DNA from: Deltaproteobacteria bacterium | Lineage (GTDB): Bacteria > Desulfobacterota > Binatia > UBA9968 | DNA: 13,077 nucleotides | Direction of reading: 5' to 3' | NCBI GenBank assembly: GCA_005878685.1 | Contig: VBLN01000073.1 | Location: 1-13,077 of the forward strand | In this document: piece after piece, positions 1 through 5,837 of the stretch | How positions within the stretch are numbered: the first letter of the stretch is position 1 | Layout: each line of letters begins with the position of its first letter | Made by a program: the position numbers and the translations under genes | Notes under the pieces: model-generated | What the model was told of the DNA's origin: nothing | Database searches by the model: none | The model's input: the letters and a program-made list of their open reading frames with translations, nothing else

Positions 1-557
1 CCGAATATCGGAGCATTCTTTTTACGAAACGGGATAGCGGAACAGCCCGCCTCGAAGATTTTCGGGGCAAGATCATCGCCTTCGAGGATCCTGGCTCGAC
101 TTCAGGCTATTTTCTTCCGAAGGTCTTGTTGCTGAGAAAAGGATTTAAGCTTTCGGAAAAGCCCTCGCTCCAAGCCAAGGTCGCTCCCAAGGAGGTCGGC
201 TATATCTTCGTCCATACAGACGGAAATATCGTCAACATGGTTCTCTCGAATCAGGTGGCGGCTGGAGCGATCAGCAATGATGACTACGCCACGCTTGATG
301 AGAAGAAAAGAGCGGACATCACCGTCCTGGCGGAAACGGAGACGTTTCCTCGCCACCTCGTCTCGATTCGGAAGGATTTTCCTCCGGCGTTGACGGAGCG
401 ACTTAAGGAGACTCTCCTCGCAATGGATCAAAACGAAGAGGGGCGGAGAATCTTGCAAAAGACCGACAACACCACGAAGTTTGATCTTCTGCCCGGCGGC
501 GAAGAGGCCGTCCGGCGAAAGCTGATAGAACTGTTTCGGCCTCGCCCAAAAAGATAG
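1..557 (+). CDS. PhnD-like phosphonate/phosphate ABC transporter substrate-binding protein, 5'-truncated by window edge
   Basis: The frame is open from base 3 to a TAG at 555-557, so only the C-terminal ~184 residues are present. The segment FEDPGSTSGYFLPK (about 30 residues in) matches the ligand-pocket motif of PhnD/PtxB-type periplasmic binding proteins, whose D-P-x-S-T-S-G-Y loop contacts the anion. The later part (VGYIFVHTDGNIVNMV, then a helix with FPRHLVSIRKDFPP) follows the family pattern in which the second lobe ends with a short 'L..m...eeGr.il' helix. Family knowledge predicts an exported or lipid-anchored receptor for phosphonate, phosphite or phosphate. The signal peptide lies outside the window. 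The next gene starts 10 nt downstream, so the two are probably cotranscribed. That next gene is a nucleotidyl cyclase rather than an ABC ATPase or permease, so the receptor may serve sensing rather than transport. The ligand is not determinable. Confidence 0.85.
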   Translation, partial: EYRSILFTKRDSGTARLEDFRGKIIAFEDPGSTSGYFLPKVLLLRKGFKLSEKPSLQAKVAPKEVGYIFVHTDGNIVNMVLSNQVAAGAISNDDYATLDEKKRADITVLAETETFPRHLVSIRKDFPPALTERLKETLLAMDQNEEGRRILQKTDNTTKFDLLPGGEEAVRRKLIELFRPRPKR

Positions 558-567
558 AATCTCTTAC

Positions 568-1329
568 ATGAAAAAACTTCTTGTCGCCATCCGGCAGCTC
601 GTGGGTGGCGCGCGGATTGCGCGGTTTTTCTACCGCAGCCTTCCCTCCGCGAAGCGGTGTAAAGAGTGTATGGTGCCGTTCTTGGGAATATTTTCCATTC
701 CCTTTCGTTTCCTGCAGATCCGCCCTTCACGCAAGAACCCGAATCTCTGCACGCTCTGATACGAGCTTGCTCCCCCGGGCGGGGAGACGCGGGTCATCTC
801 CGTCATGTTTGTGGACATTCGAGGTTTTACCGCTTTGGCAGAGAAATCGGCTCCGCGTGAGGTAGCTGATCGGCTGAGCCACTTCTACCGGCTGGCGACG
901 AACGCTATCTTTCGTTACGATGGCACCTTGGACAAACTGGTAGGGGATCAAGTTATGGCGTTTTTCGGCGCTCCTGTTCAGTGGCACGACCACCCGCAGC
1001 GAGCCGTGCGGACAGCTGTGGAAATCATGCGGGGAGTCTCGGAGTTGGCGGACGAAGACGCCTTAAAGGTGGGCGCCGCCGTCGCTACCGGCGAGGCTTT
1101 CGTTGGCAATGTCGGCGAAGGCGCGGTCAAGGACTTCACCGTCCTGGGCGATACCGTCAACGTCGCTGCGCGGCTCCAAGGCGCTGCCGCTCCCGGGGAA
1201 ATTCTTCTCACCGAAGAGACTTATGCCGCTGTCGAGCCTCAGTTTCCCGCCGCGCCGCGGAGAGAACTGGAACTCAAAGGAAAGAGCGAACCGGTGGTCG
1301 CCCGAGTGATCGTTGGAAGGCGCGCCTAA
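568..1329 (+). CDS. Class III adenylate/guanylate cyclase with N-terminal four-Cys module; in-frame TGA at codon 64 (possible selenoprotein)
   Basis: Read through one TGA (757-759), the frame gives 253 residues. Residues 1-30 are basic/amphipathic (RQLVGGARIARFFYRSLP). A knuckle-like module follows: C31-x-x-C34, then PSRKNPNL-C61-T-L-(TGA 64). It continues through APPGGE into a class III cyclase domain (about 76-245). Catalytic residues look complete: metal-binding D83 (FVDIRGFT) and D127 (KLVGDQVMAFF), K123 and D195 (LGDTVN) for adenine preference, and N198 and R202 (NVAARL) for the transition state. The predicted product is cAMP. From memory, relatives carry Cys at position 64, giving CxxC...CxxC. 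No ATG, GTG or TTG lies between the TGA and ATG 805, and starting at 805 would remove the first core strand. Upstream SD is weak. Alternatives to recoding are a nonsense mutation or a sequencing error. The 3' end converges with the next gene, 8 nt away. Confidence 0.8.
757..786 (+). promoter_or_regulatory. In-frame TGA plus downstream stem-loop, candidate bacterial SECIS
   Basis: The TGA at 757-759 stands where the cyclase family has its fourth Cys codon. Downstream, CTCCCC (770-775) pairs with GGGGAG (781-786), six consecutive Watson-Crick pairs, closing a 5-nt loop CGGGC (776-780). The loop begins 16 nt after the TGA. Bacterial SECIS elements lie inside the reading frame just 3' of UGA, with the apical loop roughly 16-37 nt away and a G in the first two loop positions; both conditions are met here, the spacing only at its lower limit. 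Caveat: the hairpin falls on the codons for PPGGE, a conserved family segment whose GC-rich codons are naturally self-complementary, so it could exist without any recoding role. No selenocysteine machinery is visible in the window. Confidence 0.35.
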
Positions 1330-1337
1330 AAATCGCT

Positions 1338-1949
1338 TTACCGAAACGTGACCATAGACAGATTCGTGAACTGAAATTGTTTGTTGGCTTCTCCGGGGAG
1401 AACCGTGAACTGATGAAAAGAATATTCTTGCTCGTATTTGCGGTCCGCGATCACGCCGTCCATCGGCATAACGATGTTGTATCGATATATCCGGGCGGCC
1501 GTCGTTGCGGTGTAGAGCACCGCCGCATTGGTCGAGGCGCCGGTTATGATCAGGGTTTTGGTTCCTTTTTCTTTTAGGAGGGTCTGTAGCTCGCCTCCCA
1601 TGAATTTGTCGAAGGCGTCCGGATAGATGATCGTCTCTCCCTCCTTTCGTTTGAGAGGAGCGGCTAATTCGCCGATAGGCTTGCCTTTCGCCGAGGCCGA
1701 GACGGTATAGATGATCGGAACGGCGGCGGCTCGCACTTTTTCGAGAAACTCTCCCACGCCCGGCGTGAGCTTGGAACAAGTCGATTTGGGATCGTCACAG
1801 CGGGCGTTCAGATCGAGAACCAAAACGGCGCTAGTCTTGCCGTCGAGGGTGACCGGTTTAGGCTCGGGCCGGTTCGGTCCTTCTTGCGCTGAAACTCCCA
1901 AAACCGGCAGCGTCGCGAAAACAAAAGCGAGGGCAAATCTTGCAATCAT
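1338..1949 (-). CDS. Exported isochorismatase-like (cysteine hydrolase fold) protein lacking catalytic Lys and Cys
   Basis: 203 residues with the chosen start. That ATG has a perfect SD (AAGGAGGG, 7 nt upstream) and opens a classical Sec signal peptide (residues 1-21, MIARFALAFVFATLPVLGVSA); an upstream in-frame ATG at 2003 would hide it. The body follows the isochorismatase/nicotinamidase fold: strand with the first catalytic Asp (AVLVLDLNAR, D46), then YPDAFDKFMGGELQTLLKEKG, then LIITGASTNAAVLYTATTAARI. Active members use a D-K-C triad. Here the cis-peptide/nucleophile segment usually written T-N-x-C-V reads T-N-A-A-V (A143), and the Lys expected six residues before F113 is Ile. D46 remains. 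The protein is probably periplasmic and, by standard chemistry, not a cysteine hydrolase; it may be a binding protein or use another mechanism. The gene is convergent with the cyclase, leaving no room for a terminator between them. Confidence 0.85.
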   Translation of the reverse strand: MIARFALAFVFATLPVLGVSAQEGPNRPEPKPVTLDGKTSAVLVLDLNARCDDPKSTCSKLTPGVGEFLEKVRAAAVPIIYTVSASAKGKPIGELAAPLKRKEGETIIYPDAFDKFMGGELQTLLKEKGTKTLIITGASTNAAVLYTATTAARIYRYNIVMPMDGVIADRKYEQEYSFHQFTVLPGEANKQFQFTNLSMVTFR

Positions 1950-1956
1950 AGCCTTT

Positions 1957-1964
1957 CCCTCCTT
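1957..1964 (-). promoter_or_regulatory. Shine-Dalgarno AAGGAGGG deciding the start of the isochorismatase-like gene
   Basis: On the minus strand AAGGAGGG precedes ATG 1949-1947 with a 7-nt spacer. It is the strongest SD in the vicinity and coincides with the start of a signal peptide, so the start is placed here rather than at the in-frame ATG 54 nt further upstream. Confidence 0.75.
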
Positions 1965-2029
1965 GTGGCAGCTTTTCTTAGCACACCTCAAATCGCGAAA
2001 CAATGCTAAGAGATTTTAGCAGGCTCGAT

Positions 2030-2716
2030 TTATTTGTTGGGCAGACGTTGAGGTACTAGATCCGCGAACACGAAGCCGTCGCGTTCGATGATTTCGCCTA
2101 ACTTTACTGGAACCGGATGCCGGAACATCGGTCCATCGTAGGCAAAAGTGTGGAATTCTCCTCTTTCGCCGCAAGGGTCAACATTCGAGGGTAAATCGGC
2201 AAGGAATTGAGGATCGAACTCTCTTCCTGCAAAAGCGCCTGGTAGTTGCTTCGGGTCAACACAAGTGACGCGGGCGCGCAAACCCGCACCAATCATTTCG
2301 CGCGCCAGTTTCATTGTGGGCATGGCCCAGATGGGGAAAAAAGGTGAGATGCCGGATTCTCTAAGGCGTTCCTCACGGTAACGACGGATCTCTTCCAAAA
2401 ATAGATCTCCGAAAGCGATCGTATAGATTCCCTCAGCTTTAGCTCTTTCAAGAACAGTGAGCATCGCCGCTTCGTATTCTACGTTGCTGCAAGGGTAAGG
2501 AATTGGAATTTTCCAGAGCGGAAGCCCCACCGCCTTTGCCTGCGCCTCCAGCAGTTCCATTCTCACGGCGTGCATGGCGACTCGTGAGTAAACTTCGTTC
2601 ACGGTCGTCATGAGCCCCACCACCTCCATATCTGTTTGCGTCTGCAAAACATGCAGTGACCACGCGCTGTCTTTACCGCTGCTCCAAGATAGGAGTGCTT
2701 TAGGTCGATCGCCCAT
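2030..2716 (-). CDS. Dph6-type ATP pyrophosphatase (diphthine-ammonia ligase family)
   Basis: 228 residues, the usual length of the single-domain archaeal and bacterial members. The PP-loop motif SSGKDS (residues 12-17) marks an adenine-nucleotide alpha-hydrolase that activates a substrate by adenylation with pyrophosphate release. Family-specific segments follow: FGDLFLEEIRRYREERL (about 102-118) and the C-terminal signature NVDPCGERGEFHTFAYDGP (178-196), both diagnostic of the Dph6/MJ0570 family. In archaea and eukaryotes this enzyme amidates diphthine on elongation factor 2. Bacteria lack diphthamide, so the substrate here is unknown, perhaps another carboxylate-to-amide conversion. ATG 2716 has a GGAG-like SD about 7 nt upstream. 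The stop (TAA) is separated by 80 nt from the start of the isochorismatase-like gene on the same strand, so co-transcription is possible. The gene is divergent from the cNMP-binding gene. Confidence 0.87.
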   Translation of the reverse strand: MGDRPKALLSWSSGKDSAWSLHVLQTQTDMEVVGLMTTVNEVYSRVAMHAVRMELLEAQAKAVGLPLWKIPIPYPCSNVEYEAAMLTVLERAKAEGIYTIAFGDLFLEEIRRYREERLRESGISPFFPIWAMPTMKLAREMIGAGLRARVTCVDPKQLPGAFAGREFDPQFLADLPSNVDPCGERGEFHTFAYDGPMFRHPVPVKLGEIIERDGFVFADLVPQRLPNK

Positions 2717-2889
2717 GGGGTACTCCAGATCCTTATCTTTGCGGGTCTATGGATATCGTCGGCTATCCACGTTGACATATCTACACTAGATCGGTTACTC
2801 TCGCCACCAGTCAAGATAAGTCAGAATTTGAAAAGGTGAACTGCTTTCTGCAGTACTTGTTAGAATCGCGCGGGAGATGATTTTTAACT
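2717..2889. promoter_or_regulatory. Divergent intergenic region, weak promoter-like elements
   Basis: 173 nt separate the leftward Dph6-type gene from the rightward cNMP-binding gene, so promoters for both should lie here. On the plus strand TAGAAT (2861-2866) is a fair -10 box but has no good -35 at 16-18 nt. TTGACA (2772-2777) is a perfect -35 hexamer but has only a poor -10 (TACTCT, 18-nt spacer). TGGATA and TATCCA (2750-2755 and 2764-2769) form a short 6-bp hairpin in the 5' leader of the leftward gene. No TGTGA-N6-TCACA CRP-type site was found. Confidence 0.3.
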
Positions 2890-3456
2890 GTGCCTTCTAT
2901 GGCTAAGCGGCGCTGGCTCGAACGTCTAAGGGATTCTGAACAGCTACGGCGGCTTCAGCTCCTCGAGAATGTCCCGCTCTTTGCCGGTCTGAATCGAAGG
3001 CAGCTCGGCAAGCTTCTAGTCAAATTGTTTGAAAGGGAGTACCGGACGAGCGAGACGATCTTCGTGCAAGGGGAGCCCGGCAAAGCGCTGTTTATTCTCC
3101 TCGCAGGGAGAGTATTGATCTGTCGCACCGGCCATCGCGCAGAAGAACCACTCGCAACAGTGACCGCAGGGGGCTATTTCGGAGAGCTGGCGCTCATCGA
3201 CGATCAACCGCGCTTTGCCAGCGCCCGAGCTGAGGAGCCGTCGGTGCTGCTGATTTTGTATAAGAGTGATTTTGACGATCTCATAGAGGGTCACAGAGTG
3301 ATCGCAATCAAAGTGATGGGTAATCTTTTGAAGACTCTTGCTGGGTATGTTCGCAAGGCTCAGCCTCAAGGGTCCGGCCGCGCCGCCATGATGAGCGGAC
3401 CTACCACCGCGAAAGATAGAACCGCCGTGGCTTCGGAAAGGGCTTCGCGTGACTGA
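2890..3456 (+). CDS. Stand-alone cyclic nucleotide-binding domain protein
   Basis: 188 residues from GTG 2890; an in-frame ATG at 2899 is an equally plausible start and the SD is poor for both. One Crp-type beta-roll (about 27-125) is followed by the C-helix (about 125-155) and a polar, low-complexity tail. VPLFAGLNRRQLGKLL is the usual N-terminal helix and GEPGKALFILLAGRV the first beta-hairpin. FGELALIDDQPRFASARA (98-113) is the phosphate-binding cassette, with E99 for the ribose 2'-OH and R108 for the cyclic phosphate both present, so cAMP or cGMP binding is likely. There is no helix-turn-helix, kinase or channel segment, so it is not a transcription factor by itself. Its 3' end overlaps the next gene by 8 nt, implying translational coupling and perhaps physical partnership with that membrane protein. 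Confidence 0.85.
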   Translation: MPSMAKRRWLERLRDSEQLRRLQLLENVPLFAGLNRRQLGKLLVKLFEREYRTSETIFVQGEPGKALFILLAGRVLICRTGHRAEEPLATVTAGGYFGELALIDDQPRFASARAEEPSVLLILYKSDFDDLIEGHRVIAIKVMGNLLKTLAGYVRKAQPQGSGRAAMMSGPTTAKDRTAVASERASRD

Positions 3457-4588
3457 AGAGCGGACTGCCGAGAGCTCGGGGCAATCCGGTCGCGCACAAT
3501 CGATCGCACCGCCACCGTCCATCATCTGGGCGCTGGCGATTGCGCTTGTGGCTCTGATCGTCTATGTCTCGCGTGACTTCGTGCTGCTCCTCTTTCTGTC
3601 AGGGACGGTCGCGTATTTTGTCAACCCCATAGTCAAAGTTGCCGAGAGCGCTCTGATCAAACGCAGCATAGCGGTCACGGTCATCTATCTGGGGATTGGC
3701 CTTAGCCTCTTGGCTACGGCCTACTTCCTCTTTCCCCGTCTACGTACCGAAGTTAACGCTCTTTCCAGCAGCTTGCCCTTCTTCGGCGACCGGCTAGACG
3801 AAGCGATCGATGCCCTTCAGAATGAGATCGTCTCGCGCTACCCCGCCGCAGATCGATTATTTACGCCCCGTGAGGTTCGCAACGACAAGTTGAATCAATT
3901 TATTGAGCAACAGGCCACTAATTTTCCCGGTCTAGTCAGCCATCTGGTATCGCTGGTGCTCGCGGGAGTCTTGGTCCCCTTTTTCTCATACTTTTTTCTA
4001 CGCGATAGCCGCAAGATCGTTCACTTCGTGCTCGATCGCCTGCCAGCCAGCCATATTGAGACTTCGGTTGCGGTTTGGTGCGAGATCGACCGCATCGTCG
4101 GTCAGTACCTCCGTGGCTTGGCCATAGAAGGCATGGTGATCGGGGTGGTCGCGGCATCAGGCCTTTGGATGCTCGGGATCAATTACCCGCTGCTGCTCGG
4201 TGTCTTGTCGGGCGTAGCCAATGTGGTGCCCTATCTCGGCCCGATTCTCGGGGGTACCGCAGCCCTCTTAGTGACCCTTGTCCAATTCAAAAGCCTTACG
4301 CCCCTTGCGCAGGTCTTCATTCTCTATCTTTCCTTGAAACTGCTCGACATCACGGTGGTGCAGCCGATGGCTGTCGGCCGGGGCAAAGAGTTACATCCAG
4401 TGCTCCTCATCGCATCGGTCATCGTAGGGGGTCATGCCCTGGGAATCGTCGGCATGGTTATCGCGGTTCCGACGATTACCATCCTTCAAAAGATCGCAAA
4501 GCTGCTGCTTGAGCGTCGGCGCTATTCTACCCAGACGGCGGAGAATCGTCTGAGCACCCATGTTCAGACGCAGCCGTACGTGTGTTGA
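3449..4588 (+). CDS. AI-2E family transporter (TqsA/PerM/YdiK-like membrane protein)
   Basis: 379 residues, within the family's usual 340-380. The start is GTG 3449, inside the upstream gene, with no better candidate nearby. Hydrophobic segments begin around residue 25 (SIIWALAIALVALIVYVS), followed by SGTVAYFVNPIV, a family motif. A soluble insertion (about 105-155) is followed by further membrane segments, with EIDRIVGQYLRGLAIEGMVIG and GVANVVPYLGPILGG at the expected places. The C-terminal signature VVQPMAVGRGKELHPVLL with VGGHALGIVGMVIAVP (about 302-341) identifies the AI-2E exporter-like family. Members have been implicated in autoinducer-2 export, Na+/H+ antiport or small-molecule efflux, so the substrate stays open. 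The 8-nt overlap with a cNMP-binding-domain gene suggests transport regulated by a cyclic nucleotide (inference). Confidence 0.9.
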   Translation: MTEERTAESSGQSGRAQSIAPPPSIIWALAIALVALIVYVSRDFVLLLFLSGTVAYFVNPIVKVAESALIKRSIAVTVIYLGIGLSLLATAYFLFPRLRTEVNALSSSLPFFGDRLDEAIDALQNEIVSRYPAADRLFTPREVRNDKLNQFIEQQATNFPGLVSHLVSLVLAGVLVPFFSYFFLRDSRKIVHFVLDRLPASHIETSVAVWCEIDRIVGQYLRGLAIEGMVIGVVAASGLWMLGINYPLLLGVLSGVANVVPYLGPILGGTAALLVTLVQFKSLTPLAQVFILYLSLKLLDITVVQPMAVGRGKELHPVLLIASVIVGGHALGIVGMVIAVPTITILQKIAKLLLERRRYSTQTAENRLSTHVQTQPYVC

Positions 4589-4632
4589 GATGCCCGTCCA
4601 AGCTGTCCGGCGGTGGAGGTCTCTCTAGCTTC

Positions 4633-4651
4633 GGAGCGGGCCACCCGCTCC
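4633..4651 (+). terminator. Perfect 8-bp inverted repeat, possible 3' stem-loop of the AI-2E gene
   Basis: GGAGCGGG (4633-4640) and CCCGCTCC (4644-4651) are exact reverse complements around a 3-nt loop CCA. It lies 45 nt after the AI-2E stop and before the next promoter, a logical place for a transcript end. It lacks a T tract, so it is not a canonical intrinsic terminator. It may protect the 3' end or help a Rho-dependent stop. Confidence 0.4.
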
Positions 4652-4688
4652 ACAAATAAGCCTGCGAGGGGAACGAGCCAACAGCGCG

Positions 4689-4716
4689 TTGACATTGTCA
4701 CCCGTTATTCGATAAT
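4689..4716 (+). promoter_or_regulatory. Near-consensus sigma-70 promoter of the NitT/TauT-type transporter operon
   Basis: TTGACA (4689-4694, 6/6) and GATAAT (4711-4716, 5/6) are separated by 16 nt. Transcription would begin near 4723-4726, leaving a ~40-nt leader with SD GGAGAGG (4752-4758), 7 nt before ATG 4766. This is the best promoter in the window. No evident operator palindrome overlaps it. Confidence 0.7.
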
Positions 4717-4765
4717 CTCACTGTGAAAAGTTTTCCGAAACATTGGAGTTTGGAGAGGTACAACT

Positions 4766-5767
4766 ATGAGAATGCGCATGATGAGTAAGCTTGCCGCTTT
4801 GACTAGTTTCGGTGTGGCGTTGCTGATGCCCGGCTTGGGAAACGCCCAAATGACAAAGATCAAAATGGGCTCCTCCTTGAGCCCGCCATCGCTCGATTCG
4901 ATTACGCCTTATGTCGCGATTGAGAAAGGCATCTTCAAAAAGTACGGCTTCGATGTCGAAGTCGTAGAGTTCCGCGGCGATGCGACGCATGTCAAGGCCC
5001 TGCTGTCGGGCGACATCGATCTCTCGATCAACATGGGCGCCACCGAGGGGATCGTAAGCGCTTCAAAAAAGGCGCCGATCCGGCTCTGGGTGGTTACGAA
5101 TCCGATCACTCCCTATCACTTCGTAGCAAGGAGAGAGGCCGGCACGACGCTCCAGGCGCTCGTCGGAAAGAACGTAGCTGTGTCCGGGCTCGGTGCGATT
5201 TCGTACCATATCCCGCGCATCGTGCTGGAGCGGAGCGGAGTGGACCCGGAGAAATTGAAATACGTCGCCGTCGGCTCGCCCGCGGACCGGTTCAAGGCGC
5301 TGGTAGCGGGCAAGGTCGACGCGACTGTGGTGACGAACACGGAGGCCGCCAAGCTGGCTAGTTATCCGGACATCGTCGATCTGGTCGACGTTCCCAAGGT
5401 CGTTCCAGAGATCCCCTACGAGTTCGGCATGGTGAGAGAAGATTACCTGCAGAAAAATGCTGACACGCTCTACAAACTGACTAAAGCCATCATTGAATCC
5501 AATCGATGGATCGCCGCCAACAAGGCGGGAACTATTGAGGTTGCCAAGAAGATCCTGCCAGAGGAAAACCCGGAGACGCTGAGCAAGGCCTTCGACATGG
5601 CCGACGCGCGTCTATGGGGCGTCAATGGGGATATCTCGGAGGCCTCGTATAAATTCACCGTAGAGTTCCTCAAGAAGGTCGGTTACCTGGAAACACCGGT
5701 GCCTTACGATAAGTTCTTTGACCGGCGCTTTGTCGATCGGGCATTGAAAGAGTTAGGCCGGAAGTAA
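4766..5767 (+). CDS. NitT/TauT-type (SsuA/THI5-like) ABC transporter substrate-binding protein
   Basis: 333 residues. The Sec signal peptide spans residues 1-27 (MRMRMMSK, then a hydrophobic run ending GLGNA). The mature protein starts with MTKIKMGSSLSPPSLDSITP. The typical NMT1/SsuA layout follows: PYVAIEKGIFKKYGFDVEVV (first strand-helix, residues ~49-68), GDATHVKALLSGDIDLSINM, then FKALVAGKVDATVVTN in the second lobe and a helical C terminus. SsuA/TauA/NrtA/ThiY relatives bind small anions or nitrogen/sulfur organics; no residue set I recognise fixes the ligand. ATG 4766 is chosen for its SD, although ATG codons at residues 3, 5 and 6 are possible. It is the first gene after the strong promoter and is followed by a 58-nt hairpin repeat before the ATPase gene, an arrangement expected to favour abundant binding protein over membrane parts. 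Confidence 0.88.
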   Translation: MRMRMMSKLAALTSFGVALLMPGLGNAQMTKIKMGSSLSPPSLDSITPYVAIEKGIFKKYGFDVEVVEFRGDATHVKALLSGDIDLSINMGATEGIVSASKKAPIRLWVVTNPITPYHFVARREAGTTLQALVGKNVAVSGLGAISYHIPRIVLERSGVDPEKLKYVAVGSPADRFKALVAGKVDATVVTNTEAAKLASYPDIVDLVDVPKVVPEIPYEFGMVREDYLQKNADTLYKLTKAIIESNRWIAANKAGTIEVAKKILPEENPETLSKAFDMADARLWGVNGDISEASYKFTVEFLKKVGYLETPVPYDKFFDRRFVDRALKELGRK

Positions 5768-5772
5768 TCGTC

Positions 5773-5830
5773 CGTGTTCGTGATCGTGATTCGTGTTCGT
5801 CACGAGCACGGGCAACGAGCACGACTCACG
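5773..5830. repeat. Intergenic imperfect hairpin repeat, copy 1
   Basis: Six nt after the binding-protein stop, the left arm (5773-5800; CGTGTTCGTG, ATCGTGATTC...) folds on the right arm (5801-5830; CACGAGCACG ... GACTCACG). The apical part 5792-5798/5804-5810 gives seven pairs including one G:U. Lower stems pair 5779-5782 with 5820-5823 and 5773-5776 with 5827-5830. The 10-mers CGTGTTCGTG and CACGAGCACG recur at 11943-12002, so this is a dispersed element, REP-like in placement. It ends 7 nt before the ATPase start codon and occupies the place where an SD would be; none is visible. Confidence 0.7.
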
Positions 5831-5837
5831 TTAAAGT

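Noticed and set aside
757..759. Genome-wide reassignment of UGA as a sense codon
   Set aside because: TGA is used as the terminal stop by at least four intact genes here (ends at 3456, 4588, 7429 and 8320), so general recoding is excluded; only a local event is possible.
805..1329. Cyclase gene starting at ATG 805
   Set aside because: It would remove the first core beta-strand just before the metal-binding Asp and has no SD, and the upstream part in the same frame is clearly the same protein.
1063..1779. Long minus-strand open frame of 238 codons
   Set aside because: It runs antisense across the cyclase and in another frame across the isochorismatase-like gene; composition is Arg/Ser-rich with no recognisable fold. 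Shadow of real genes.
2772..2801. TTGACA as part of a strong promoter for the cNMP-binding gene
   Set aside because: No acceptable -10 at 16-18 nt (best is TACTCT, 3/6); it remains only a weak element within the divergent region.
4633..4651. Canonical Rho-independent terminator
   Set aside because: The stem is good but is followed by CACAAATAAG rather than a T run; kept only as a tentative 3' stem-loop.
5773..5830. CRISPR-like or tandem repeat
   Set aside because: The CGTG/CACG units are arranged as an inverted repeat folding on itself, with no regular spacers or cas genes.
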